Notes: generated by a model not told the origin, from the letters alone. DNA of 64,000 nucleotides from Sphingomonas psychrotolerans (GCF_002796605.1 NZ_CP024923.1:2831001-2895000); one strand, 5' to 3'. Positions 29,039 through 38,082 are shown, counted from the stretch's first letter. Numbers and translations are program-made.

Positions 29039-29124
29039 CGCCGACAGCTGCCAGCGCCCGGCCGATCGCCGAAGCGCAAGCCGATCCGATTCGGTGTGAC
29101 TCTGCCGATTCCGGCGTCCGGCGC

Positions 29125-29538
29125 TTATCCGGGGTAGCAGACCGTCCGTTCTTCGGGATGATCGGCAAAGAACCGCTTGCGCGCGGCCTTGTCCGCGTCG
29201 CGGTGCTTCCGGCCGGGCACGACCAGGACCGTCTTGACCTTGAAAGGAACCGCTACCCCATCCTTGATCACCGGGGGGTATCTGGCATCCTTCATGATAG
29301 CATTGCAGTACCAGAACCGTTGTTCGCGTTTCATGTTGCCCGCCCCGGTCCGGCACCCGACCGGCGCTCCCTTGGCGTCCACGTCGACAACGGCGTCTGC
29401 CCAGAAATCGCCCGGCATCTTCTCGCTCGTCTGCCAGGGATAGGCGTCTCCCGGCGAAAATTTCGGACAGGGATCATCGGCCGCCGCGGGCCCGGCCATA
29501 AGGATCGTCGCGCAGAGCGGCAGCAGGAAGAATTTCAT
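29125..29538 (-). CDS. secreted protein with a TonB-C-like domain
   Basis: A 137-residue protein with a signal peptide (MKFFLLPLCATILMAGPAAA, cut near 20). The mature part has AVVDVDAKGAPVGCRTGAGN, FWYCNAIMKDARYPPVIKDG and a final cysteine near 135. The order of D-x-G-x-P-x-G-C, then W-Y-C-N and ARYPP-x-x-x-x-G resembles a TonB C-terminal domain, but there is no membrane anchor and no proline-rich arm. It would be periplasmic. The domain call is a guess from pattern. It lies upstream of the JAB gene on the same strand and is divergent from thyA. Confidence 0.65.
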   Translation of the reverse strand: MKFFLLPLCATILMAGPAAADDPCPKFSPGDAYPWQTSEKMPGDFWADAVVDVDAKGAPVGCRTGAGNMKREQRFWYCNAIMKDARYPPVIKDGVAVPFKVKTVLVVPGRKHRDADKAARKRFFADHPEERTVCYPG

Positions 29539-29624
29539 GTCGGCAGGCTAACGCGGATCGCTCCGGACGCAAGCATGGGCTCAGCGCGTCCTTGCCGCGC
29601 ACCCGTCCCTGCCGCTAGGCTCGC

Positions 29625-30422
29625 ATGATGCGTCAATATCTCGACCTGATGGAACGCGCGCTGACCAACGGCGCGGAGACGATGGATCGCACCGGCACGG
29701 GGACGCGCTCGGTGTTCGGCCACCAGATGCGTTTCGATCTCGCCCGGGGCTTTCCGCTGCTCACCACCAAGAAGCTCCATATCCGATCGATCATCGTGGA
29801 ATTGCTGTGGTTCCTGCGCGGCGACACCAATGTCCGCTGGCTGCAGGAACGCAAGGTGAGCATCTGGAACGAATGGGCCGATGCCGAGGGCGAACTCGGC
29901 CCGGTCTACGGCAAGCAATGGCGCCGCTGGGAAGCCGCCGACGGCAAGGAGATCGATCAGATCGCCGAGCTGCTCGACCAGATCCGCAACAACCCCGGCT
30001 CGCGCCGCCAGATCGTCTCGGCGTGGAACCCCGGCGAACTCCACGCGATGGCGCTGGCGCCGTGCCATTGCCTGTTCCAGACCTATGTCGCGAACGGCAA
30101 GCTCAGCCTCCAGCTCTATCAGCGCTCGGCCGACATCTTCCTCGGCGTCCCCTTCAACATCGCCAGCTATGCCCTGCTCACGCATCTGCTCGCGCAGCAG
30201 GCCGGGCTCGAAGCCGGCGAGTTCATCTGGACCGGCGGCGACTGCCATCTCTATTCGAACCATCTCGAGCAGGCGCGCGAGCAACTCGCCCGCGCGCCCG
30301 GCCCCCTGCCCCGGCTCGAGATCCTGCGCAAAGCACCTTCGATCGACACCTATGAATATGAGGATTTCGTGATCCACGATTATGAAGCGCAGGCGCATAT
30401 CAAAGCGCCGGTGGCGGTCTGA
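29625..30422 (+). CDS. thyA: thymidylate synthase
   Basis: A 265-residue ThyA of standard length that makes dTMP from dUMP with methylene-tetrahydrofolate. Motifs include [20 protein letters not shown] near 20-39, the catalytic Cys147 in [11 protein letters not shown], and [20 protein letters not shown] near 166-185. The C-terminus ends in KAPVAV. The start may be the ATG at 29625 or the next one at 29628. It heads an operon with the glutaminyl cyclotransferase, folA (which regenerates its cofactor) and a dipeptidase; its stop shares one base with the next ATG. Confidence 0.98.
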   Translation: MMRQYLDLMERALTNGAETMDRTGTGTRSVFGHQMRFDLARGFPLLTTKKLHIRSIIVELLWFLRGDTNVRWLQERKVSIWNEWADAEGELGPVYGKQWRRWEAADGKEIDQIAELLDQIRNNPGSRRQIVSAWNPGELHAMALAPCHCLFQTYVANGKLSLQLYQRSADIFLGVPFNIASYALLTHLLAQQAGLEAGEFIWTGGDCHLYSNHLEQAREQLARAPGPLPRLEILRKAPSIDTYEYEDFVIHDYEAQAHIKAPVAV

Positions 30423-31231
30423 TGCGCACGTTGATCGCGATCCTTCCGTTCCTCGCTCTCGCCGGCTGCGGCGCGCAGGAGGAAATGCCCAAGGTCCAGA
30501 CGGTCGAGATAGTGAAGAGCTACCCGCACGACTCGCAGGCCTTCACCCAGGGCCTGTTCTACGACGGCGGCCTGTTCGAGAGCACCGGCGAGGAAGGCAC
30601 GTCGGGCATCCGCAAGGTCGATCTCGCCAGCGGCGAAGTTTCCGCGCAGGCGCCGCTGGCTGCGCCCTATTTCGGCGAGGGGATCGTCGGATGGAAGGAC
30701 AAGATCTACCAGCTGACGTGGAAGGACCAGAAGGGATTCATCTACAACCGCAAGGATTTCAGCCCCGCCGGCGAGTTCGCCTATAAGGGCGAAGGCTGGG
30801 GCCTGACGCACAACGGCAAGTCGGTGATCTTGAGCGACGGCACCGCGACCTTGCGCTTCCTCGATCCCGAAACGCTGGCGCAGCAATCGACGCTCGACGT
30901 CACTGCCAATGGCTGTCCGGTCAAGCAGCTCAACGAACTCGAATGGATCCAGGGCGAGATCTGGGCGAATGTCTGGCAGACCGATCTGATCGCCCGGATC
31001 GATCCGGGCAACGGCAAGGTGAAGGGCTTTGTCGACGTCGCTTCGCTCGGCCCGCCCACCCCCGGCATCGACGAAGTGCCCAACGGCATCGCTTATGATG
31101 CCGCGGCGAAGCGCATCTTCGTCACCGGCAAGATGTGGCCCCAGCTCTACGAGGTCCGGGTGAGCGACGGCCCGGCCAACGGCGCGGCGCAGGATCAGGC
31201 GGCGGCGCTGATGCGCTGTCAGCCGGGCTGA
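30422..31231 (+). CDS. glutaminyl-peptide cyclotransferase (plant-type QC), lipoprotein
   Basis: A 269-residue protein with a lipoprotein signal ([16 protein letters not shown], Cys16), so envelope-anchored. The mature part is a beta-propeller of the plant/bacterial-type glutamine cyclotransferase: HDSQAFTQGLFYDGGLFEST near 39-58, DEVPNGIAYD near 218-227 and RIFVTGKMWPQLYEV near 232-246. These enzymes turn N-terminal Gln to pyroglutamate. It is translated from an ATG that overlaps the thyA stop by one base (TGATG). It lies between thyA and folA, so it is co-transcribed with folate genes although its role is in the periplasm. Confidence 0.9.
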   Translation: MRTLIAILPFLALAGCGAQEEMPKVQTVEIVKSYPHDSQAFTQGLFYDGGLFESTGEEGTSGIRKVDLASGEVSAQAPLAAPYFGEGIVGWKDKIYQLTWKDQKGFIYNRKDFSPAGEFAYKGEGWGLTHNGKSVILSDGTATLRFLDPETLAQQSTLDVTANGCPVKQLNELEWIQGEIWANVWQTDLIARIDPGNGKVKGFVDVASLGPPTPGIDEVPNGIAYDAAAKRIFVTGKMWPQLYEVRVSDGPANGAAQDQAAALMRCQPG

Positions 31232-31239
31232 GCCGAGAG

Positions 31240-31719
31240 GTGCCGCGCGTCACCTTCCACCTCGCCCGCGCCGACAATGGCGTGATCGGCAAGGACGGCA
31301 AGCTGCCCTGGCACCTGCCCGCCGATCTCAGGCGCTTCAAGGCGCAGACGATGGGCAAGCCGATGGTGATGGGGCGCAAGACCTTCGAGAGCTTCCCATC
31401 GCCGCTGCCCGGCCGTCGCCACATCGTGCTGACCCGCGACACCGGCTGGTCGGCCGAGGGCGCTGAAATCGCCCATTCGCCGGAGGACGCGCTGGCACTG
31501 GCGGGCGACGAGGTCGCGGTGATCGGCGGGGCGGAGATATTCGCGCTGCTGCTAGACCGCGCCGACCGGATCGAGCTGACCGAAGTCCATGTCGACGCCG
31601 AGGGCGATGCGACCGTGCCCGGCTTCGGCACCGGCTGGCGCGAAGTGGCGCGCGAGGAGCATGCGAGCGAGGCGGGGCGCCCTGCGTACAGCTTCGTCAC
31701 GTTGGAGCGGGCGGCATGA
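31240..31719 (+). CDS. folA: dihydrofolate reductase
   Basis: A 159-residue DHFR from a GTG at 31240, nine bases after the cyclotransferase stop. The start MPRVTFHLARADNGVIGKDG, the substrate-site motif GKLPWHLPADLRRFKAQTMG, and MVMGRKTFESFP with VIGGAEIF near residue 91 are the classic DHFR pattern. It reduces dihydrofolate made by thyA. An upstream frame reaches 31135 but no ATG fits better. Its stop overlaps the ATG of the dipeptidase gene (ATGA). The operon position argues for common control of thymidylate cycle genes. Confidence 0.96.
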   Translation: MPRVTFHLARADNGVIGKDGKLPWHLPADLRRFKAQTMGKPMVMGRKTFESFPSPLPGRRHIVLTRDTGWSAEGAEIAHSPEDALALAGDEVAVIGGAEIFALLLDRADRIELTEVHVDAEGDATVPGFGTGWREVAREEHASEAGRPAYSFVTLERAA

Positions 31720-32882
31720 AGAAGATCCTGTGGGCGCTCGCGGCGCTGCTGGTGATCGCCGGAATCGGCTTTTTCGGAATCGCCCCGCCGATCGTCGAGG
31801 CGGGGATGAACAAGGTCGAGCCCGCGGCCCTGCCCAAGGTGAGCGCGCAGACCCGGCAGCTCCACGCTTCGCTCCAGATCGTCGACATGCACGGCGACAC
31901 CCTGCTGTGGCGCCGCAGCCTGCTCGATCGCGCCGCGCGCGGGCAAGTCGATCTGCCGCGGCTGATCGACGGCAATGTCGCGCTGCAGATCTTCTCGTCG
32001 GTGACCAAGACGCCCAAGGGGCAGAATTACGATTCGAACGGCGCCGACACCGACAACATCACGCTGCTGACGGTGGCGCAGCTCCAGCCGGTGCGGACAT
32101 GGGGCTCGCTGCTCCAGCGCTCGCTGTGGCACGCCGAAAAGCTCGATCGCGCGGCGGCGGGGTCCGGGGGCAAGCTGCGGGTGATCCGCACGCCGCAGGA
32201 ACTGGACCGGCTGCTCGCCGATCGCGCGGGCGGCGGCAAGGTCGTCGGCGGAATGCTGTCGATCGAGGGTCTGCAGGACATCGAGGGCCGGCTCGGCAAT
32301 CTCGATCGGCTTTACGCCGCGGGCTTCCGCATGGCCGGGCTCGCGCATTTCTTCGACAACGAAGTCGCGGGGTCGATGCACGGCGTGAAGAAGGGCGGCC
32401 TCACCCCGCTCGGCGTGCAGGTGGTGCGGCGGATGGAAAAGCTCGGGATGATCGTCGACATCGCCCATTCGAGCCACCAGAGCGTCGCCGAGATACTCGC
32501 CATGGCGCGGCGGCCATTGGTGTCGAGCCATGGCGGGGTGCAGGCGACGTGCAAGGTCAACCGCAACTTGACCGACGAGGAGATCCGCGGCGTCGCCAAG
32601 ACCGGCGGCGTGATCGGCATCGGCTATTGGGACGCGGCGATCTGCTCGACTGCGCCGGCGGCGATCGCGCGGGCGATCGCGCATGTCCGCGATCTGGTCG
32701 GGATCGATCATGTCGGGCTGGGTTCGGACTTCGACGGCGCAGTGACGACGGGGTTCGATACCGCGCAACTGGCCGCAGTGACGCAGGCGCTGGTCGATCG
32801 CGGCTTCGCGCAGGACGAGATCCGCAAGGTGATGGGCGGCAATGTGCTCCGCGTGCTCCGCGCGGGGATGGCCGGGCAATAA
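31716..32882 (+). CDS. membrane dipeptidase (peptidase M19 family)
   Basis: A 388-residue protein with an N-terminal hydrophobic anchor or signal (ILWALAALLVIAGIGFFGI). The peptidase_M19 domain has the zinc-binding VDMHGDTLLWRR near 56-67, a mid-protein metal region with MLSIEGLQDIEGR and later IVDIAHSSHQS then VSSHGGVQA, and DHVGLGSDFDGA near 331-342. Such enzymes split dipeptides, often with D-amino acids, outside the cytoplasm. It is last in the thyA operon, overlapping folA by four bases. It is followed by a repeat and terminator-like hairpin at 32884-33004. Confidence 0.94.
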   Translation: MKKILWALAALLVIAGIGFFGIAPPIVEAGMNKVEPAALPKVSAQTRQLHASLQIVDMHGDTLLWRRSLLDRAARGQVDLPRLIDGNVALQIFSSVTKTPKGQNYDSNGADTDNITLLTVAQLQPVRTWGSLLQRSLWHAEKLDRAAAGSGGKLRVIRTPQELDRLLADRAGGGKVVGGMLSIEGLQDIEGRLGNLDRLYAAGFRMAGLAHFFDNEVAGSMHGVKKGGLTPLGVQVVRRMEKLGMIVDIAHSSHQSVAEILAMARRPLVSSHGGVQATCKVNRNLTDEEIRGVAKTGGVIGIGYWDAAICSTAPAAIARAIAHVRDLVGIDHVGLGSDFDGAVTTGFDTAQLAAVTQALVDRGFAQDEIRKVMGGNVLRVLRAGMAGQ

Positions 32883-32883
32883 C

Positions 32884-33004
32884 GCCCTCTCCCATCGGGA
32901 GAGGGAAGGAGGCCGCCGCAAAGCGGTGGGAAGGGTGAGGGTCGAGTCGGCACCTATTCCCGCCCCGCCCTCACCCAACCCTCTCCCAAAGGGAGAGGGC
33001 TTTT
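32884..33004. repeat. CTCTCCC-type palindromic repeat with terminator-like end, family C
   Basis: Two hairpins: CCCTCTCCC-ATC-GGGAGAGGG (about 32885-32905) and CCCTCTCCC-AAA-GGGAGAGGG (about 32979-32999) followed by CTTTT. The outer arms are also inverted copies of each other, with a GGGTGAGGG/CCCTCACCC pair between. It lies after the dipeptidase stop and before ribF, and the T-run suggests it ends the thyA operon. Confidence 0.8.
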
Positions 33005-33035
33005 AGAATGCCCCTCCCCTCTCTATAGCCCCTCC

Positions 33036-33959
33036 ATGGAGCGACTGGACAACGGCTCGCCGGTGCCGGCGCATCTTCGCGGCGGGATCGTCGCATTGGG
33101 CAATTTCGACGGGTTTCACCTCGGGCATCAGGCCGTGGCCGGCCGCGCGATCGCGCGTGCGCGGGCCGAAGGGCGCCCGGCGATCGTCGCCACCTTCGAT
33201 CCGCATCCCAAGCGCTTCTTCCAGCCGCAATCGGGGCATTTCCGGCTGACCACGCTCGATCAGCGCGCGCGGCTGTTCGCCGCGGCGGGCGCCGATGCGA
33301 TGCTGGTCTTCAATTTCGCTTCGGCGATGGCAGGCCTCAGCGCCCGGCAATTCGCCGAGCAGCAATTGATCGCGATCATCGGCGCCGGCGGCGTGATCAC
33401 CGGCGACGACTTCACTTTCGGCAAGGGACGCGAGGGCGACGTGGCGACGCTGGCCGCGCTCGGCGGCGCGCTCGGTTATTCGGCCGAAGTCGTTCCCCCG
33501 GTGGCGCTCGACGGCGAGACGGTCTCGTCGAGCCGCATCCGCCAATATCTCGGCGACGGCGATCCGCGCGGCGCGGCGCGGCTGCTCACCCGGCCGTTCG
33601 CGATACAGGGACCGGTGCAGCACGGGGCCAAACTCGGCCGTCAGCTCGGCTATCCGACCGCGAACATGGACCTCGCCAACTATCTGCGCCCCGCTTACGG
33701 TATTTATGCGGTGCGGGGGCGCTTGGCCGATGGGCGCATGCTGGACGGTGTCGCCAATCTCGGCATCCGTCCGAGCATCGAGCCGCCGGTCGAACTGCTC
33801 GAGAGCTATTTCTTCGATTTCGCCGGCGACCTGTACGATCAGGTGATCGAAATCTCGCTGATCGACTATCTGCGCCCCGAGGCGAAATTCGATTCGATGG
33901 AAGCGCTCAAGGTCCAGATGGACGCGGACGCCGCGAAGGCGCGCGCGGCGCTCGCCTGA
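33036..33959 (+). CDS. ribF: bifunctional riboflavin kinase / FAD synthetase
   Basis: A 307-residue protein of normal RibF length that makes FMN and FAD from riboflavin. The N-terminal nucleotidyl-transferase half has ALGNFDGFHLGHQAV near 24-38 (GxFDGxHxGH motif) and ATFDPHPKRFFQP near 58-70. The C-terminal kinase half has KLGRQLGYPTANMDL near 202-216 and GVANLGIRPS near 239-248. It is upstream of ileS and lspA on the same strand, as in many bacteria, though 227 bases separate it from ileS. The ATG at 33036 has no strong Shine-Dalgarno. Confidence 0.97.
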   Translation: MERLDNGSPVPAHLRGGIVALGNFDGFHLGHQAVAGRAIARARAEGRPAIVATFDPHPKRFFQPQSGHFRLTTLDQRARLFAAAGADAMLVFNFASAMAGLSARQFAEQQLIAIIGAGGVITGDDFTFGKGREGDVATLAALGGALGYSAEVVPPVALDGETVSSSRIRQYLGDGDPRGAARLLTRPFAIQGPVQHGAKLGRQLGYPTANMDLANYLRPAYGIYAVRGRLADGRMLDGVANLGIRPSIEPPVELLESYFFDFAGDLYDQVIEISLIDYLRPEAKFDSMEALKVQMDADAAKARAALA

Positions 33960-34086
33960 CTCCTTCGTCACCCCGGACCGGCGACGTTCTTTCAATGCAG
34001 GATTTCGTCTGATCTGACGGGCGCGTTGGTGCCGCGTCGCAGGCGCGACCGCGCCGCATCGCAGGCGCTTCGGCCGAAAAACCCGC

Positions 34087-34096
34087 GAATCGAGTC
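34087..34096. promoter_or_regulatory. paired GANTC sites in the ribF-ileS gap
   Basis: GAATC (34087-34091) directly followed by GAGTC (34092-34096) forms a ten-base palindrome-like pair of CcrM-type methylation sites about 90 bases before the ileS start. On the minus strand it reads GACTCGATTC followed by GCGGGTTTTTCG, closely matching the core of the site at 48823-48935. No function is shown. Confidence 0.45.
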
Positions 34097-34186
34097 AATC
34101 AGGGTCAACCGCGCAGCCCCTACGCCCCGATGTGCGAGCAAAGCTGCTTCCCCCATCGCTCCACACCAGCTAATCCCCGCCGCCAA

Positions 34187-37045
34187 ATGACCGACACCAC
34201 CGAATCCCCGCGCGACTGGCGCGACACCGTCTTCCTGCCGAAGACCGATTTCCCGATGAAGGCCGGGCTCGCGGCCAAGGAACCCGCGATCCTCGAGCGC
34301 TGGGCGAAGATCGGGCTCTACGGCAAGCTGCGCGAGGCCCGCGCGGGCCGCGAGCGCTTCCTGCTCCATGACGGCCCACCCTATGCGAATGGCGACATTC
34401 ACATGGGCCATGCGATGAACAAGATCCTCAAGGACATCGTCGTGCGCAGCCAGACCCTGCTCGGCAAGGACGCGCCCTACGTCCCCGGCTGGGACTGCCA
34501 CGGCCTGCCGATCGAGTGGAAGGTCGAGGAAGCGTATCGCGCGAAGAAGCTCAACAAGGACGAAGTCGACCCCGTCGCCTTCCGCGCCGAATGCCGCGCT
34601 TATGCCGAGAAATGGGTGGGCGTGCAGCGCGGCCAGTTCGAGCGGCTCGGCATCATGGGCGACTGGGACACGCCGTACCTCACGATGAACTATCAGAGCG
34701 AGGCGATCATCGCCGGCGAGCTGCTCAAGTTCGCCGAGAGCGGCCAGCTCTATCGCGGCGCCAAGCCGGTGATGTGGTCCCCGGTCGAAAAGACCGCATT
34801 GGCCGAGGCCGAGGTTGAATATGAGGACGTCGTGTCGACCCAGATCGACGTGGCGTTCGAGATCGTCGAGGCCCCGAACGCCCCCGAACTGGTCGGCGCG
34901 CATGCGGTGATCTGGACGACCACGCCGTGGACGATCCCGGTAAACCAGGCGCTGAGCTACGGGCCGGAGGTTGATTACTCGCTCTTCGAGTTGAAGACCG
35001 GCGCGCTCGAAGAGCCTGCGCTGGCCGGTCTAGCGGGCAAGAAGTTCTTGGTAGCTACCGAGTTGGTGCCGACCTTCCTGAAACGGATCGGCTCTGAGTG
35101 GGATAACAGCGACGCGGTCGATGTGTATTTCAAGGGCGGTTGGGCACTCGAAGGCGCGGTCGCCCGCCACCCGATGCACAAGCTCGGCGGGTTCTTCGCG
35201 AAGCCGCGACCGTTCCTCCCCGGCGACTTCGTCACCACCGACGCCGGTACCGGCCTCGTCCATATGGCGCCGGATCATGGCGAGGACGACTTCCTGCTGT
35301 GCAAGGCGCACGGGATCGATCCGGTGTTCGCGGTCGACGGCGCGGGGATGTACCGCGCCGACTGGCTGTGGCTCGGCGGCCAGGGATCGGTGATCAACAA
35401 GAAGTTCGTCGCCTCGGACGGCCCGATCTGCACCGATCTGCGCGAAGCCGGCGCGCTGCTCGCGGCGACCGACGATTTCGCGCACAGCTATCCGCACAGC
35501 TGGCGGAGCAAGGCCAAGATCATCTTCCGCGCGACCCCGCAATGGTTCATCCCGATGGACAAGCCCGCCGGCGAAGTCGTGGTCGACGTGCCGACGCCGC
35601 TCGGCATCGGCATGCCGATGTCGACCGGCAACGGTCCCACCCTGCGCGGGATCGCGCTCGACGCGATCGAGAATATCCGCTGGGTGCCCGAGCGTTCGAT
35701 CAACCGGATCCGCTCGATGGTCGAGGGTCGCCCCGATTGGGTGATCAGCCGCCAGCGCGCCTGGGGCGTGCCGATCGCGCTCTACGTCAATCGCGCCACC
35801 GGCGACTATCTCCGCGACCCCGAGGTGAACGCCCGCATCCTCCAGGCCTTCACCAATGGCGGCGCCGACGCCTGGTTCCAGGCCGATCATCAGGCGCTGC
35901 TCGGCGAGAAGTACGCGCTCGCCGATTACGAGGTGATCACCGACATTCTCGACGTGTGGTTCGACAGCGGCTCGACGCATGCCTTCGTGGTCGAGGCGCG
36001 CTACGGCGAGGACGCCCGCGCCGACCTCTATCTCGAGGGTTCGGACCAGCATCGCGGCTGGTTCCAGTCGTCGCTGCTCGAAAGCTGCGGCACCCGGGGC
36101 CGCGCGCCCTATGGCGCGGTGCTCACCCACGGTTTCGCGCTCGACGGCAATGGCCGGAAAATGTCGAAGTCGCTCGGCAATGTCGTCGATCCGCTCAAGA
36201 TCATCGGCGAGAGCGGCGCGGACATCCTGCGCCTCTGGGTCGCGCAGACCGATTATTTCGAGGACGTCCGCATCGGCAAGGAAGTGCTCGCCGGCACCGG
36301 TGACACCTATCGCAAGCTGCGCAACACCTTCCGCTATCTGCTCGGCGCGCTGGAGGGCTTCGAAGAGTCCGAGAAGCTCCCCGTCGCCGAGATGCCCGAA
36401 CTCGAGCGCTACGTGCTCGCCAAGCTCTTCGAGCTCGATGCCGAGCTTCGCGCCGCGGCGGAGGCGTTCGAGTTCAATCGCTACAGCCGCGCGCTGACCG
36501 ACTTCGCCAATGAAGACCTCTCGGCCTTCTTCTTCGATATCCGCAAGGATTCGCTTTATTGCGACGCGCCCACGGATCCGAAGCGCCGCGCCTATCGCAC
36601 TGTGCTCGACATCCTGTTCCACGCGCTCGTCCGCTATGCCGCGCCGATCCTCAGCTTCACTGCCGAGGAAGTGTGGCAGGCGCGCTTCCCGAGCGAGGAG
36701 GGATCAGTCCATCTGCTCGACTGGCCCGAACTTCCCGAGGTGATCGCTGCGACCTCCGACTGGAGTGCGATCCGCGCGCTGCGCCAGACCGTGACCGAGG
36801 CGATCGAGCCCTATCGGCGCGAGAAGAAGGTGCGCTCGAGCCTCGAGGCCGAAGTGACCGTGCCCGATCTGCCGGCATCGGGCGCCGATCTGGCGGAACT
36901 GTTCATCGTCTCGAAGGTCGAGCAGGGGCCGGCCGTCACAGTGACGCCCACCGGGCGCCACAAATGCGGCCGATGCTGGCGGCATCTTCCTGAAGTTGCG
37001 CAAGACGGTTTGCTGTGCGACCGCTGCGCCGGGGTGGTGGATTGA
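34187..37045 (+). CDS. ileS: isoleucyl-tRNA synthetase
   Basis: A 952-residue class I synthetase that charges tRNA-Ile and edits valine. It starts MTDTTESPRDWRDTVFLPKT (a longer frame upstream is unlikely). The HIGH motif reads HMGH in HDGPPYANGDIHMGHA near 61-76, editing-domain residues include WTTTPWTIPVN near 244-254, and the KMSKS motif is GRKMSKSLGN near 658-667. The C-terminal zinc ribbon KCGRCWRHLPE and CDRCAG is intact. Its stop shares one base with the lspA ATG. Confidence 0.98.
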   Translation: MTDTTESPRDWRDTVFLPKTDFPMKAGLAAKEPAILERWAKIGLYGKLREARAGRERFLLHDGPPYANGDIHMGHAMNKILKDIVVRSQTLLGKDAPYVPGWDCHGLPIEWKVEEAYRAKKLNKDEVDPVAFRAECRAYAEKWVGVQRGQFERLGIMGDWDTPYLTMNYQSEAIIAGELLKFAESGQLYRGAKPVMWSPVEKTALAEAEVEYEDVVSTQIDVAFEIVEAPNAPELVGAHAVIWTTTPWTIPVNQALSYGPEVDYSLFELKTGALEEPALAGLAGKKFLVATELVPTFLKRIGSEWDNSDAVDVYFKGGWALEGAVARHPMHKLGGFFAKPRPFLPGDFVTTDAGTGLVHMAPDHGEDDFLLCKAHGIDPVFAVDGAGMYRADWLWLGGQGSVINKKFVASDGPICTDLREAGALLAATDDFAHSYPHSWRSKAKIIFRATPQWFIPMDKPAGEVVVDVPTPLGIGMPMSTGNGPTLRGIALDAIENIRWVPERSINRIRSMVEGRPDWVISRQRAWGVPIALYVNRATGDYLRDPEVNARILQAFTNGGADAWFQADHQALLGEKYALADYEVITDILDVWFDSGSTHAFVVEARYGEDARADLYLEGSDQHRGWFQSSLLESCGTRGRAPYGAVLTHGFALDGNGRKMSKSLGNVVDPLKIIGESGADILRLWVAQTDYFEDVRIGKEVLAGTGDTYRKLRNTFRYLLGALEGFEESEKLPVAEMPELERYVLAKLFELDAELRAAAEAFEFNRYSRALTDFANEDLSAFFFDIRKDSLYCDAPTDPKRRAYRTVLDILFHALVRYAAPILSFTAEEVWQARFPSEEGSVHLLDWPELPEVIAATSDWSAIRALRQTVTEAIEPYRREKKVRSSLEAEVTVPDLPASGADLAELFIVSKVEQGPAVTVTPTGRHKCGRCWRHLPEVAQDGLLCDRCAGVVD

Positions 37046-37563
37046 TGAAGAATTGGCAGATCGGGCTGCTCGTTGCGGCCGTGGTGTTCCTGATCGATCA
37101 GGTCGCCAAATATTATGTGACCGGCCCGCTGGGACTCAACGTGCAGGACATGTCGCTGACCGTACTGCCGATCTTCGACCTGCGCTTCATCAAGAATGAT
37201 GGTGTGTCGCTGGGCCTGTTGCGGGCGACGGGTCCGACGACGCGCTGGCTGCTCGTCCTGCTCACCGGCGCGATCGCCGCCGGCGTATTCTGGTGGATGC
37301 TGCGCGAAAAGAAGCGTCCCGACGTCGCCGGGCTCGGCCTCGTGCTCGGCGGCGCGCTGGGCAATATCCTCGATCGTACCCGGCTGGGCTATGTGGTCGA
37401 CTTCGCCGATTTGCATTTCGGCACGTGGCGCCCTTTTTTGGTCTTCAATGTAGCCGATGCGGCGATTACCATCGGCGTGCTGATCCTGTTGATCCGCGCC
37501 TTGTTCGTGCGCGATAAGCAGGCCGGGACGCCTGCTCCTGTGGAGAATGAAGTCAATGCGTAA
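37045..37563 (+). CDS. lspA: lipoprotein signal peptidase II
   Basis: A 172-residue inner-membrane aspartic peptidase with four hydrophobic segments. The catalytic pair is Asp119 (GYVVDFADLHF) and Asp138 (FNVADAAITIGV). It cuts the signal of lipidated prolipoproteins, and the window has several such targets. The conserved FIKNDGVSLGLL replaces the common FNxGxAFG. Start is the ATG overlapping the ileS stop by one base. The downstream lipoprotein gene overlaps its last codons. Confidence 0.96.
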   Translation: MKNWQIGLLVAAVVFLIDQVAKYYVTGPLGLNVQDMSLTVLPIFDLRFIKNDGVSLGLLRATGPTTRWLLVLLTGAIAAGVFWWMLREKKRPDVAGLGLVLGGALGNILDRTRLGYVVDFADLHFGTWRPFLVFNVADAAITIGVLILLIRALFVRDKQAGTPAPVENEVNA

Positions 37564-37972
37564 GTTGGTTCTGATCGCTACGGGCGTCGCGCTCGTCGGC
37601 TCGCTCTCCGCCTGCGGCAAGAACGGGTATGACCGCGCACGTCCCGACGAATTCGCCGTCGCGCGCCAGGCGCCGCTGGTGATCCCGCCCGATTTCGCGT
37701 TGGTCCCGCCGCGCCCCGGCGCGCCGCGTCCGCAGGATACCTCGCCTTCGGCGCAGGCGCTCGACGCGTTGTTCGGCGGCTCGCAGGCGCGCAGCGCTTC
37801 GGAAAACGCCACGCTCGACGCGGCCGGCCGCACCACCGCGGAGACGGGCGCGCGGAGCACCGCGGGCAGCCCGACCACCAACGTCGTCGACAAGGGCAGC
37901 ACCACCCGCGACATCGTCGCCGCACCCGAAGGCGACGGCCAGACCGCGCGCGCCAGCACGACGCCTAAATAA
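37556..37972 (+). CDS. DUF3035-type lipoprotein
   Basis: A protein of 138 residues from the ATG at 37556 (GGAGA is nine bases upstream); ATG at 37547 is the alternative. It has a lipoprotein signal (LIATGVALVGSLSAC) and then the pattern PDEFAVARQAPLVIPPDFAL, typical of DUF3035 proteins, followed by a low-complexity Thr/Ala/Ser-rich tail. It overlaps the end of lspA by eight bases and is expected to be its substrate. Function is unknown, probably outer-membrane associated. A strong terminator follows. Confidence 0.85.
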   Translation: MRKLVLIATGVALVGSLSACGKNGYDRARPDEFAVARQAPLVIPPDFALVPPRPGAPRPQDTSPSAQALDALFGGSQARSASENATLDAAGRTTAETGARSTAGSPTTNVVDKGSTTRDIVAAPEGDGQTARASTTPK

Positions 37973-37994
37973 GCGCCGGTACGCAGCGATACGA

Positions 37995-38033
37995 AAAAGG
38001 CCGGCCCGCTCATGGTGAGCGGGCCGGCCTTTT
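37995..38033. terminator. Rho-independent terminator after the ileS-lspA operon
   Basis: A perfect 18-base stem: AAAAGGCCGGCCCGCTCA (37995-38012) pairs with TGAGCGGGCCGGCCTTTT (38016-38033), loop TGG. The left A-run and right T-run make it able to stop transcription from both strands, so it also could serve the opposing porin gene that ends at 38083. Confidence 0.93.
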
Positions 38034-38082
38034 CGTGCGCCGTGCCGTCCGGAAGCGGCGAACCGCCCCCGGACGGAGCCGG

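Noticed and set aside
31122..32978. A 618-residue open frame on the minus strand over folA and the dipeptidase
   Set aside because: Shadow frame; the plus-strand genes have clear families and coupling.
35030..36622. A 530-residue open frame on the minus strand opposite ileS
   Set aside because: Shadow of ileS with biased composition and no domain.
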